Assembly: GCF_000682755.1 (NCBI RefSeq)
Contig: NZ_AWFF01000109.1
Span: 61,249 to 125,248 of the forward strand
Direction: 5' to 3'
Length of the DNA: 64,000 nucleotides
DNA from: Hyphomonas beringensis
GTDB lineage: Bacteria; Pseudomonadota; Alphaproteobacteria; Caulobacterales; Hyphomonadaceae
Shown here: piece after piece, positions 31,218 through 41,680 of the stretch
Numbering within the stretch: the first letter of the stretch is position 1
How the letters are laid out: each line of letters starts with the position of its first letter
The notes under the pieces: model-generated
Told to the model about the DNA's origin: nothing
The model's database searches: none
What the model saw: only the letters and a program-made list of their open reading frames with translations
Position numbers and translations under genes: made by a program

Positions 31218-31730
31218 CTAGGTCAGACTGTTCAGAAAGCGCTCGATTTCATCCGTGCATGCCTCAATGGAGCGGCCAGCCGTGTCGAGCCGGAGATTGG
31301 CCTGCGGATTGTCTTGCCATCGCCTTTGCTGTCTGTCTTCCAGACTCACAGGATGCAGTCCCTCAATTCCCGTATCTCGAGTTTTCAGGCGAGTTTCTGC
31401 CTCTTCAAGAGATGAGCAGAAAATCTCGATCTCGATAGCTGGCACGCCTGACTGATGGGCAGCCTTGCGCCAGCCTTTCCGGGCGGCCTCAACGGCGTTT
31501 ACCGCGTCTGCGATAACCTGATGACCGGATCTCAGGTGGCGGGCTGCGAGGTTGTATCCCGCCTTATAGCCTGCGGTACCAACATCAAAACGGCTGTCAT
31601 GCCTATTTCGCAAATCCTGTTCAAGCACGTCAATCCTGACAAGGATTGCGCCGGTTCGCCTGGCCAATTCCTGGCCAAGGGTCGACTTTCCAGATCCCGG
31701 CAGGCCCGACAGCATGATCAGCCGGGCCAT
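31218..31730 (-). CDS. P-loop kinase/ATPase (AAA_33 type)
   Basis: 170-residue P-loop protein with Walker A GLPGSGKSTLGQELA at residues about 9-16, IRIDVLEQDLRNRH as an acceptor-type acidic motif, and GHQVIADAVNAVEAARKGWR resembling the lid and Walker B region of zeta-toxin/gluconate-kinase-like small-molecule kinases. The substrate is not evident. It begins seven bases after the secA stop on the same strand, so it is probably cotranscribed with secA. Confidence 0.75.
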   Translation of the reverse strand: MARLIMLSGLPGSGKSTLGQELARRTGAILVRIDVLEQDLRNRHDSRFDVGTAGYKAGYNLAARHLRSGHQVIADAVNAVEAARKGWRKAAHQSGVPAIEIEIFCSSLEEAETRLKTRDTGIEGLHPVSLEDRQQRRWQDNPQANLRLDTAGRSIEACTDEIERFLNSLT

Positions 31731-31737
31731 ATCAGAA

Positions 31738-34506
<2,769 letters not shown>

Positions 34507-34692
34507 ATCAGGCAGCACCAATTGATCTGGGGCGACAAAACTCTGATCCTGACAGCAGGCCGGACAGGATCTTTGCGGGTTCTCCCACCGCGCATCCGTT
34601 GGCCGAAACCTCTCGACCAACGCGCGGGTCAGACTTAAGAACGCCGCATTGGGGTGTCAATGCAGCGCCCTCAGCCCAAAGGAGACTTTACC

Positions 34693-35649
34693 GTGCTGCC
34701 ACAGAAGCCCTTTTTGAAATCCTTGCCGTCCCTCTTGGCGGCCTTGTCTCTTGTTGCCCTCAGTAGCTGTGGGTCTCCTGAGGAAGAAGAACCCTCTATC
34801 CAGGTCGAAGGTGTGACGGCTGTCAGGGTGAATAATGATCCGATTTATGTCAGCGATATCGAGCTGGAAGCAGTTGCCCGCGGCCTGATCACACCGGGGG
34901 AGGAGTTTGGCCCCGGCGATGAGAATTACGATTTGGTGCTCGATCAGCTGATCGATCAGAAGCTGATGGCGCAGGAGGCAATGGCGCGCGGCCTGGCCAA
35001 GACGCCTGCGGCCAGGCGCCGGCTGGAAATGGCGCGCGAACGCATTCTCGGCAATCTCCTCGTTGAAAACCTCGTCGCCTCCGACGTGACCGACGACAGT
35101 ATCGAGGCGATGTACAAGGAACAGGTCCTGCTGCAGCAGGACAATGACGAGGTTTCCGTTGCGCACATCTTGCTTGATACCGAAGAGGATGCCCGCCGCG
35201 TCTATCAGGAGATACAGGACGGCAAAACCTTTGAGAGCCTCGTGGTCGCGAACTCGCTCGATACATCCACGCGGATGGAAAACGGTGATCTCGGCTATGT
35301 CGCGCCGAATGATTTGCCGGACCCGTTTCCGGTTGCAATTGCCAATACCAAGGTTGGCGGCGTTTCCGAGCCCTTCCAGTCCGCAGATGGCTGGCACATC
35401 ATCAAGGTGAAGGACCGCCGCACAAGTCCGCCGAAAAGCCGCGAAGAGATGCGGCCGGAAATCGTCACCTTCCTGACGCTCAACCAGGTCAGCAAGATCC
35501 TGCGTCGCCTGCGCACGGAAGCGACTATTGAGAAGGGCGGCAAATCCGGCCATGTCGTGCCGGAATCCGGCTTCTCTATTACAGAAGAAGCCGAACGTTC
35601 CGAAGATACGCTTGGAACGGATACCGATGCAGAAGGACCCGAACTTTGA
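34693..35649 (+). CDS. parvulin-type peptidyl-prolyl isomerase lipoprotein (SurA/PrsA-like)
   Basis: 318-residue periplasmic chaperone/isomerase. I start at GTG 34693, which has AGGAG eight bases upstream and yields a clean lipoprotein signal (SLLAALSLVALSSC); an ATG at 34654 in frame lacks a ribosome site. An N-terminal SurA-like helical region (about 30-140) contains VTAVRVNNDPIYVSDIELEA and YDLVLDQLIDQKLMAQEA. The PpiC rotamase domain is at about 155-245 (EVSVAHILLDTEEDA, LGYVAPNDLPDPF, GVSEPFQSADGWHIIKV). The acidic C-terminus ends at the argJ start (TTGA overlap). Confidence 0.88.
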   Translation: MLPQKPFLKSLPSLLAALSLVALSSCGSPEEEEPSIQVEGVTAVRVNNDPIYVSDIELEAVARGLITPGEEFGPGDENYDLVLDQLIDQKLMAQEAMARGLAKTPAARRRLEMARERILGNLLVENLVASDVTDDSIEAMYKEQVLLQQDNDEVSVAHILLDTEEDARRVYQEIQDGKTFESLVVANSLDTSTRMENGDLGYVAPNDLPDPFPVAIANTKVGGVSEPFQSADGWHIIKVKDRRTSPPKSREEMRPEIVTFLTLNQVSKILRRLRTEATIEKGGKSGHVVPESGFSITEEAERSEDTLGTDTDAEGPEL

Positions 35650-36896
35650 ACCTGAAACCCTCTCCCTTTGCGCCCGCCAGCTTTCCCGGTCTGCCGGATG
35701 TGAAAGGCGTGCGGGCCGCAACGGGCTCGCGTGGCTTTTATGCGCGCCGCGGCATCACGCGTGATGATGTGTTCCTCTTCGCATTTGATGAAGGCACCAG
35801 CTGCGCCGGGGTCTACACTGTATCGCACACGGCATCGGCCGATGTGCTCTGGTGCCGTGAGGCGCTGGAAACGGGCGGCGGCACGGCGCGGGCGCTGATC
35901 GCCAATTCAGGCAATTCCAACGCGTTCACCGGCCCGAAGGGCGTGCTGAAGAATGAGGCGACCCTCAAGGCGCTGACGGAAACACTCGACGTGCCAAGGG
36001 AGGCCTGCTTCCTGGCCGCAACGGGCGTGATCGGTGAACCCCTCGCAGACCCGAACTATGTCGGTTCCTTCGTGCCGGACCTGGCCGCAAAGCTCGCCGC
36101 GCCCGATTGGGAAGCTGCCGCCAGGGCGTTCATGACCACCGATACCTTCCCGAAAGGTGCGGGCACGTCGCTGGAGATTGAGGGCAGCGGCGTGAACATC
36201 GCCGGTATCGCCAAGGGCTCCGGCATGATCGCGCCGAACATGGCGACCATGCTCTCCTATGTCTTCACCGATGCAGCCATCGCACCGGCCCTTCTGCAGG
36301 AACTGCTGGAAGACATTACCGACGAGACCTTCAACAGCATCACCGTGGATGGCGACACGTCGACGTCCGACACGCTGATGGTGTTCGCAACCGGTGCCAG
36401 CGGGATGGAGCCGATCATGTCGGCAGAAGACCCGCGCTTTGAGGCCTTTGCCACGGCGCTCCACACGGTCTGCCTCGACCTGGCCCAGCTCATCGTGAAG
36501 GATGGGGAAGGGGCCAGCAAGTTTGTCACGATCACGGTCGAGGGCGCGGTCTCCTGCCAGTCCGCCAAGATCATGGCGTGCGAGATTGCAAATTCCCCAC
36601 TGATCAAGACGGCCATGGCGGCAGGCGACGCAAACTGGGGCCGGGTCGTGATGGCCGTCGGCAAGTCGCTGGAGCCGATCAAGATGGATGAGCTGTCGAT
36701 CTGGTTCGATGATGTGCAGGTAGCCGAACATGGCAGCCGCGCAGAAAACTACTCCGAAGTGGAGGCTTCAGCCGTCTTCGCCAAGTCGGAATTCACGATC
36801 CGTGTCGATGCCGGGGTGGGGGATCAGTCCCACACGGTCTGGACGTGCGACCTGACGCATGGCTATGTCGACATCAATGGAGCCTATCGCACATGA
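35646..36896 (+). CDS. argJ: glutamate N-acetyltransferase / amino-acid acetyltransferase
   Basis: 416-residue bifunctional arginine-pathway enzyme. It is made as a proenzyme that cuts itself before the Thr of the ATML motif, seen in IAPNMATMLSYVFTDA (about residues 194-209). Other conserved parts are ALIANSGNSNAFTGPKG, AATGVIGEPL and FNSITVDGDTSTSDT. The start is TTG, overlapping the parvulin stop (TTGA), with AAGGAC upstream; this implies coupled, modest translation. The end overlaps mutT (ATGA). Confidence 0.95.
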   Translation: MNLKPSPFAPASFPGLPDVKGVRAATGSRGFYARRGITRDDVFLFAFDEGTSCAGVYTVSHTASADVLWCREALETGGGTARALIANSGNSNAFTGPKGVLKNEATLKALTETLDVPREACFLAATGVIGEPLADPNYVGSFVPDLAAKLAAPDWEAAARAFMTTDTFPKGAGTSLEIEGSGVNIAGIAKGSGMIAPNMATMLSYVFTDAAIAPALLQELLEDITDETFNSITVDGDTSTSDTLMVFATGASGMEPIMSAEDPRFEAFATALHTVCLDLAQLIVKDGEGASKFVTITVEGAVSCQSAKIMACEIANSPLIKTAMAAGDANWGRVVMAVGKSLEPIKMDELSIWFDDVQVAEHGSRAENYSEVEASAVFAKSEFTIRVDAGVGDQSHTVWTCDLTHGYVDINGAYRT

Positions 36897-37309
36897 CGCG
36901 CCGAATGGTGCTCGTCGTTGCGGCAGCGCTGTATGATCAACAGGGCCGGGTGCTTTTGGCCCAGCGGCCCGAAGGGAAATCCATGGCCGGCCTCTGGGAA
37001 TTTCCCGGCGGCAAGGTTGAGGCGGGGGAAACGCCGGAACAGGCCCTTGTGCGAGAGCTGGAAGAAGAGCTGGGCATCAGGGTCGATGAAAACTCATTGA
37101 AACCAATCACTTTTGCAAGTTTTGGTTATCCGGATTTTCACCTTTTAATGCCACTTTTCGGATGTGAGTGCTGGGAGGGCGACTTGCATCCAAGAGAGGG
37201 TCAAAGCTTCGCTTGGGTCAGTCCGCAGGACCTGCACACCTATCCGGCACCGGCGGCAGACATTCCCCTGTTTGACGTGCTTTCGGGTAAAACGTCAGAC
37301 TCGGAGTGA
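36893..37309 (+). CDS. mutT: MutT-like Nudix hydrolase (8-oxo-dGTP diphosphatase)
   Basis: 138-residue sanitiser of oxidised nucleotides. The Nudix box GX5EX7REUXEEXGU is intact as GKVEAGETPEQALVRELEEEL followed by GI. VLVVAAALYDQQGRVLLAQR and GKSMAGLWEFPGG are typical of MutT, and SFAWVSPQDLHTYPAPAADI closes the fold. The start at 36893 overlaps the argJ stop (ATGA); a longer in-frame start at 36845 lies within argJ and lacks similarity. The Flp gene follows two bases after the stop. Confidence 0.92.
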   Translation: MTRRMVLVVAAALYDQQGRVLLAQRPEGKSMAGLWEFPGGKVEAGETPEQALVRELEEELGIRVDENSLKPITFASFGYPDFHLLMPLFGCECWEGDLHPREGQSFAWVSPQDLHTYPAPAADIPLFDVLSGKTSDSE

Positions 37310-37311
37310 CC

Positions 37312-37485
37312 ATGTCAAACCTGCAAGCCACCCTGCGCCAGTATTTTCGCCAGGAATCCGGTGCCACGGCCGTGGAGTATGGCCTGGTGATCGGTCTGAT
37401 CGCCTTGGCGATTGTCGGTGGTATCACAGCCATCGCCACCTCCATCAATGGCACGTTCGCCGAAGTCGAAACGACGATGAGCTAA
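37312..37485 (+). CDS. Flp family type IVb pilin
   Basis: 57-residue pilin subunit. A short leader with Gly before the processing site is followed by ATAVEYGLVIGLIALAIVGG, the Flp motif with conserved Glu+5 (prepilin peptidase would cut after the Gly in ESG). ATG at 37312 is preceded by GGAG in the mutT end. It begins two bases after mutT, so it seems to be expressed from the argJ-mutT transcript. No tad/cpa assembly genes are in the window; it is either an extra pilin copy or relies on machinery elsewhere. Confidence 0.88.
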   Translation: MSNLQATLRQYFRQESGATAVEYGLVIGLIALAIVGGITAIATSINGTFAEVETTMS

Positions 37486-37495
37486 GACAGCCGGT

Positions 37496-38410
37496 TCAGG
37501 CTGTTCCATGCTTTCGTACCGCGTCCGCCAGGCTGGCTTTTGCGCTGCCGGGCCTCAACGGCTTGGGTTGAGAGTCTGCAGGCGCCCAGCCTGACAGGTG
37601 CACAATCTCGAAACTGGCGCGGACTTTTCCGTCAAGGTCGCGATAAGTCTCCAGATACAGCTCCAGCGTGCGCATCAGCACGCTACGCGGCAGAGGCCGC
37701 CCGGTGCCCGGCATGAAGGCTGCGCGCTCTCCCATGCCTTTCAGGTCCTCCAACAGCTTCAGCGGAGAGGCATAGCGTACAGTCACGGTCTCGCGGTCCA
37801 CAACTGGCAGGGTAAAGCCTGCGCGCTGCATCAGCGCGGCGAGATCCTGCAGGCCGGGCAGGGGAGAGATGCGCGGGGCAATGCCGCCTTTCAGCTCGGT
37901 TTCCGCTTCCATCAGGCAGGCGCGCAGCTCCGCGAGGGTCCCCGCGCCAAACAGCGCGCCCAGAAACAAGCCGTCCGGCTTCAGCGCCTTGCGGATCTGG
38001 ATCAGCGTTCCGGGCAGATCGTTTACCCAATGAAGCGACAGCGCAGAGACGATCAGGTCCAGGCTGGCGGGCTCTACCTCCAGCATCTCCTCATCCATCT
38101 GACGTGCCGTCAGGCCGTTCGCCTTCATCCGCTCCACCATTTTCGGGGAGACATCTGCCGCCTCGATCTGCGCGATCTTGCCGGTTTCCATCAGCATCCG
38201 GCTCAGCTGGCCATCATGTGCGCCCAGCTCCAGCGCGTGGGGGAACTCATGCGAAGTATCTTCCAGCCGCTCGGCGATGTCTCTCGACACGCGCGCCTTC
38301 AGGAACGCATAGTCTGGATAGTTTGCGGCGGCCCTGTCGCGATTGCGTGCCACACGGGCGCGATCAAACAGGCGGGGCGGGGCAGCAGGCGGGGATACCG
38401 GGGAGGTCAT
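37496..38410 (-). CDS. SAM-dependent methyltransferase, BioC/NDUFAF5-like
   Basis: 304-residue class I methyltransferase. RLFDRARVARNRDRAA near the N-terminus is the IFDR-type motif of alphaproteobacterial homologues of mitochondrial complex I assembly factor NDUFAF5. HALELGAHDGQLSRML is the SAM loop (with A where G-C is common), IEAADVSPKMVERM the acidic ribose contact, and LIVSALSLHWVNDLPGTLIQ resembles BioC. The start ATG (38408-38410) overlaps the possible comF ATG on the other strand (CATG). Function, biotin synthesis or protein hydroxylation/methylation, is unresolved. Confidence 0.82.
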   Translation of the reverse strand: MTSPVSPPAAPPRLFDRARVARNRDRAAANYPDYAFLKARVSRDIAERLEDTSHEFPHALELGAHDGQLSRMLMETGKIAQIEAADVSPKMVERMKANGLTARQMDEEMLEVEPASLDLIVSALSLHWVNDLPGTLIQIRKALKPDGLFLGALFGAGTLAELRACLMEAETELKGGIAPRISPLPGLQDLAALMQRAGFTLPVVDRETVTVRYASPLKLLEDLKGMGERAAFMPGTGRPLPRSVLMRTLELYLETYRDLDGKVRASFEIVHLSGWAPADSQPKPLRPGSAKASLADAVRKHGTA

Positions 38411-38420
38411 GGGCGGCGAT

Positions 38421-39179
38421 ATGGACCTGCAGGGACGTATGGCAAAGGAGTTTTTGCGGGGGCTGGCTGATTTTCTCTGGCCACCCCGCTCGCTGGTCAG
38501 CGGCCAGAGGGGCGCGGGCAAGGGGCCTTTGGCGCCCTCCGAATTTGCGGCCATTGGCTTCATTTCCGGTCCGGTCTGCGAAAGCTGCGGCAGCCCGATG
38601 GAGATGGATCTGGGGCCAGGGGCGCAATGTGCGCCCTGCATCGCCAGGCCTCCACGCTGGGCCCGTGCCCGCGCCGCCATGGTCTATGAACAGGCCAGTC
38701 GCCGCATCGTGCTGGACCTCAAGCGCTCCGGCCGACGCGACGGTATTCAGGTGATGAGCGGCTGGATGGCGCAGGCCGGCCAAGCCCTGTTGGCAGAGGC
38801 CGATCTGATCATTCCCGTGCCCTTGCACTATACGCGGCTTGTCTCGCGCGGCTTCAACCAGTCGGCCTGGCTTGCCATGGCCCTGTCGAAGAGAACCGGC
38901 GTGCCATGCCGGGTCAGCGCCCTGAAACGCAAGCGGCGCACGCCGACGCAGGGCGGGCTCTCTGCCAGGGCGCGCCGCCGCAATGTGGCAGGGGCGTTTG
39001 CAGTCTCGCCCCGCGCGCTCGGGCATGTGAAGGGTAAACGCGTCGTCCTGATCGATGACGTGCTGACGACGGGGGCCACCCTGTCTGCGTGCACGCGTGC
39101 CCTGCTGAAGGCAGGGGCGCAACAAGTGGACGTGTTGGTGCTTGCCCGCGTTGTGCGCGAAACAGATGTTACCATATAG
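38421..39179 (+). CDS. comF: ComF family phosphoribosyltransferase-like protein
   Basis: 252-residue protein of the ComF/GntX family, linked to DNA uptake in competent bacteria. The N-terminal zinc ribbon has CESCG and CAPC. The C-terminal PRTase domain shows IIPVPLHYTRLVSRGFNQS, RKRRTPTQGGLSARARRRN and the PRPP loop VVLIDDVLTTGATLS. Start is uncertain: ATGs at 38409, 38421 and 38439 are in frame, and GGGAGG at 38401-38406 favours one of the first two. With comM at the other end of the window this gives two competence-type genes, though neither proves competence. Confidence 0.9.
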   Translation: MDLQGRMAKEFLRGLADFLWPPRSLVSGQRGAGKGPLAPSEFAAIGFISGPVCESCGSPMEMDLGPGAQCAPCIARPPRWARARAAMVYEQASRRIVLDLKRSGRRDGIQVMSGWMAQAGQALLAEADLIIPVPLHYTRLVSRGFNQSAWLAMALSKRTGVPCRVSALKRKRRTPTQGGLSARARRRNVAGAFAVSPRALGHVKGKRVVLIDDVLTTGATLSACTRALLKAGAQQVDVLVLARVVRETDVTI

Positions 39180-39213
39180 AAGGGGTCATATTTCACTATT
39201 TGGAGCTTCAAAC

Positions 39214-39471
39214 ATGGCTGATGTCACGATCTATACGCGCCAGTTCTGCCCTTATTGCAGCCGCGCCGTCGCTCTCCTGAAAGAGAAGAATGTTGCCTTT
39301 GAGGAGATTGATGCCGGCATGGATGCCGAGAAGAAGGCCGAAATGGTCGAGCGCGCCAATGGCGGCCGCACCTTCCCGCAAATCTTCATCGGCGATCAGC
39401 ACATTGGCGGCTGTGACGACATGATGGCCCTCGAAAAGTCCGGCAAGCTGGACGCCATGCTGGAGGCATAA
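39214..39471 (+). CDS. grxC: glutaredoxin 3
   Basis: 85-residue dithiol glutaredoxin with active site CPYC (C12, C15), the cis-Pro region GGRTFPQIFIG and the glutathione-binding GGCDDMMALE. Reduces disulfides and ribonucleotide reductase using glutathione. GGAG precedes the ATG. Twelve bases separate it from the DUF1178 gene, a frequent partner in alphaproteobacteria. Confidence 0.96.
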   Translation: MADVTIYTRQFCPYCSRAVALLKEKNVAFEEIDAGMDAEKKAEMVERANGGRTFPQIFIGDQHIGGCDDMMALEKSGKLDAMLEA

Positions 39472-39483
39472 GACAGGAAAGCC

Positions 39484-39927
39484 ATGATCAGATACGCGCT
39501 CATCTGTGGCGATTGCGAGCATGAGTTCGAGGCATGGTTTGCCTCGTCCTCGGCCTTTGACGACCAGGCCGCCCGCAAGCTGGTCAGCTGCATCGATTGC
39601 GGCGGCGTCAATGTCTCCAAGCAGATCATGGCGCCATCGGTGCGCACATCCGAAACGAAAACGAAGACCGGATCGGATGAAGCGCAGATGATGCGCGAGT
39701 TTGCCCGCAAGGCGCGCGATCATGTGGCGGAGAATTTCGATTATGTCGGCGACAGTTTCGCCGATGAGGCACGCTCAATGTACTATGGCGAACAGGACAG
39801 CCGCCCGATCTGGGGCGAGACCACGCCAGAGGAATCAGAGGCTCTGAAGGAAGAGGGCGTGCCCGCCGCGCCGCTTCCATCCGCTTTCGCGCCGAAAAAA
39901 CCGCGACAGAAAGAGCAATTGAACTGA
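39484..39927 (+). CDS. DUF1178 family protein
   Basis: 147-residue conserved alphaproteobacterial protein of unknown role. Two CxxC pairs (C8/C11 and C36/C39 in MIRYALICGDC and VSCIDCGG) probably bind zinc as a ribbon. The C-terminal part includes ADEARSMYYGEQDSRPIWGE, the family signature. Location right after grxC suggests a redox or metal link, but function is not known. Confidence 0.9.
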   Translation: MIRYALICGDCEHEFEAWFASSSAFDDQAARKLVSCIDCGGVNVSKQIMAPSVRTSETKTKTGSDEAQMMREFARKARDHVAENFDYVGDSFADEARSMYYGEQDSRPIWGETTPEESEALKEEGVPAAPLPSAFAPKKPRQKEQLN

Positions 39928-39947
39928 CCTGTAGCGCTTTGACGCGC

Positions 39948-39975
39948 TTGACCCCTGCGACGCCTCATATATTAC
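39948..39975 (+). promoter_or_regulatory. promoter-like elements before the COX IV gene
   Basis: TTGACC (39948-39953) and TATTAC (39970-39975) with a 16-base spacer, 34 bases before the ATG at 40010. Sequence resemblance only. Confidence 0.3.
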
Positions 39976-40009
39976 CCGGAATGTTACGTATTTCACGGGG
40001 AGTGCCCAC

Positions 40010-40312
40010 ATGGCAGCCAGCGAATATCATCGCGGAGAAATGGACATCACCGATCAGACGGCGACCTGGGATGGTTTCATCAAGGGAAGCACTTGGGGCG
40101 GTCTGATCATCATCATGATGGTCGGCTATGCCACACTGGCCGTTGCAATTGGCCTCCATTGGATCATCGCGCTTGCCCTGATGGCGTTTGTCGGCGTTGG
40201 ATCTGGCATCGTGCTGAACCTTGGCGGCCGCTGGATGGCCACCGTCGTCATGCTGATCGGTCTTGCCTTCATCGTGCAATTCTTCATCTGGCTGTTCGCA
40301 GTGATGATCTGA
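40010..40312 (+). CDS. aa3-type cytochrome c oxidase subunit IV
   Basis: 100-residue membrane protein. The N-terminal EYHRGEMDITDQTATWDGFIK matches the bacterial aa3 oxidase subunit IV family (COX4_pro_2), followed by three hydrophobic stretches (GGLIIIMMVGYATLAVAIG, WIIALALMAFVGVGSGIVL, WMATVVMLIGLAFIVQFF) where the classical family usually has one, so this copy is longer. Subunits I-III are not in the window. Converges on the DksA-type gene. Confidence 0.75.
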   Translation: MAASEYHRGEMDITDQTATWDGFIKGSTWGGLIIIMMVGYATLAVAIGLHWIIALALMAFVGVGSGIVLNLGGRWMATVVMLIGLAFIVQFFIWLFAVMI

Positions 40313-40322
40313 CGCCTGCACG

Positions 40323-40595
40323 TCAGACCGGCTGGTCTGAAGGCTCTACACAATCCAAACAGGCCGACATGGCCGGGTCTGCCTCCAATTGGCGGATCGG
40401 GATGGGCGCGTTGCATTGCGTGCACCGTCCGTATTGGCCGGCCTCCATTCTGGCGAGGGCGGCCTCAATGCGTGCCAGCTGCAGCGCATAGCTGCGCAGC
40501 GACCTTTGTTCAGGCGAAATATCTGCGGGGTCGGCCGTGGGCTGGCTTCCCACAGGATAACCCGAAGGGCGAAAGGTGGGCCGAGTTCGCTTCAT
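40323..40595 (-). CDS. TraR/DksA-type C4 zinc-finger protein
   Basis: 90-residue protein with a C4 zinc finger (CTQC at about 59-62 and CLDC at about 79-82) preceded by a helical segment YALQLARIEAALARMEAGQYG, matching the C-terminal half of DksA. Short DksA-like proteins can bind the RNA polymerase secondary channel. The acidic coiled-coil tip Asp-x-x-Asp-Ala is absent, so classical DksA action is doubtful. Divergent from the ABC transporter genes. Confidence 0.85.
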   Translation of the reverse strand: MKRTRPTFRPSGYPVGSQPTADPADISPEQRSLRSYALQLARIEAALARMEAGQYGRCTQCNAPIPIRQLEADPAMSACLDCVEPSDQPV

Positions 40596-40711
40596 TTCGG
40601 GTATGCTGCGACTCCTTTAAGGGCTTGGCAAGGCGTTGCAGGCAAATGACTTTTATACCCTAAGTGAAAACCTGCGTGCATCATGTGATGTACGGGAAAG
40701 GCTGAACCCAT

Positions 40712-41680
40712 ATGCCCGTCTCCCCTTTGGTCCTGTCCTCGGTGACAAAACGCTTCGGCCATTTCACTGCCGTCGACAATTTGTCCATGGAAGTTCCGGA
40801 AGGGCAGATTATCGGTTTTCTTGGGCCGAATGGGGCGGGCAAGTCCACCAGCCTGCGCATGGCGCTGGGCGTGATGCCGCCGGATGAAGGCCATGTAGAG
40901 CTGTTTGGCAGTGCGCCGGGCATCGAAGCCCTGAAGCGCGTCGGCTTCCTTCCCGAAGAGCGCGGCCTGTACAAGAAGATGACCGCCCGGGACACGATTA
41001 CCCATTTCGCGCGCCTGAAAGGCCTGTCGGCAGGCGATGCCCGCGCCCGCGCCGATGAGCTGCTGCAGGCAACCGGACTGGATGAATTCAGCCGCGCGCG
41101 CATTTCGAAACTCTCCAAGGGCATGGCGCAAAAGGTCCAGATCCTCTCCACGCTGGCCCACCGGCCGGATTTCCTGATTCTGGACGAACCTTTCTCCGGT
41201 CTCGATCCGGTCAACCAGCAGGCGCTGGAAGATCTGATTCGCGCCGAGCATGATCGCGGCGCGACGATCCTGTTTTCCACCCATGTGATGGAACATGCCG
41301 AGCGCTTGTGTGATCGCATCATCATGATGGCGCGGGGCCGCAAAGTGCTGGATGGCACACTGGCCGAGGCCTTCGCCACACTGGGGCAGGGCGCTCGCAT
41401 CACGGTAGAGCCGGGCTTTGATATGGCGGCGGCGCTCGCCAATGCCGGTTTTGAGGCCAGCCGTGTTGCCGATGAGTCCCAGGGCGACACCTGGCGCATC
41501 GAACTGCCACGCGGGCGTGAGGCGCAGGATGCCCTGCGTGCGGCTCTGGAGGCAGGTGCCCCGATCCGGGGTTTTGCGCCGGATGAAGCCCGGCTGCGGG
41601 ATGTCTTCGTCTCTCTGGTGGGCGAAGCCGATGCCGAGGCACTTGCCGCATCCGAAGCGGCAGAAGGGGAGGCCGCCTGA
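40712..41680 (+). CDS. ABC transporter ATP-binding protein, NatA-like
   Basis: 322-residue ATPase. Walker A GPNGAGKS (38-45), signature LSKGMAQKVQ in place of the usual LSGGQ, Walker B FLILDEPFSGLDP and H-loop ILFSTHVMEHAE. The C-terminal 90 residues form the DUF4162-type domain seen in NatA/ABC-2 exporters. It overlaps the permease gene (TGATG). With the partner it probably exports Na+, drugs or another small molecule; the substrate cannot be told. Confidence 0.93.
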   Translation: MPVSPLVLSSVTKRFGHFTAVDNLSMEVPEGQIIGFLGPNGAGKSTSLRMALGVMPPDEGHVELFGSAPGIEALKRVGFLPEERGLYKKMTARDTITHFARLKGLSAGDARARADELLQATGLDEFSRARISKLSKGMAQKVQILSTLAHRPDFLILDEPFSGLDPVNQQALEDLIRAEHDRGATILFSTHVMEHAERLCDRIIMMARGRKVLDGTLAEAFATLGQGARITVEPGFDMAAALANAGFEASRVADESQGDTWRIELPRGREAQDALRAALEAGAPIRGFAPDEARLRDVFVSLVGEADAEALAASEAAEGEAA

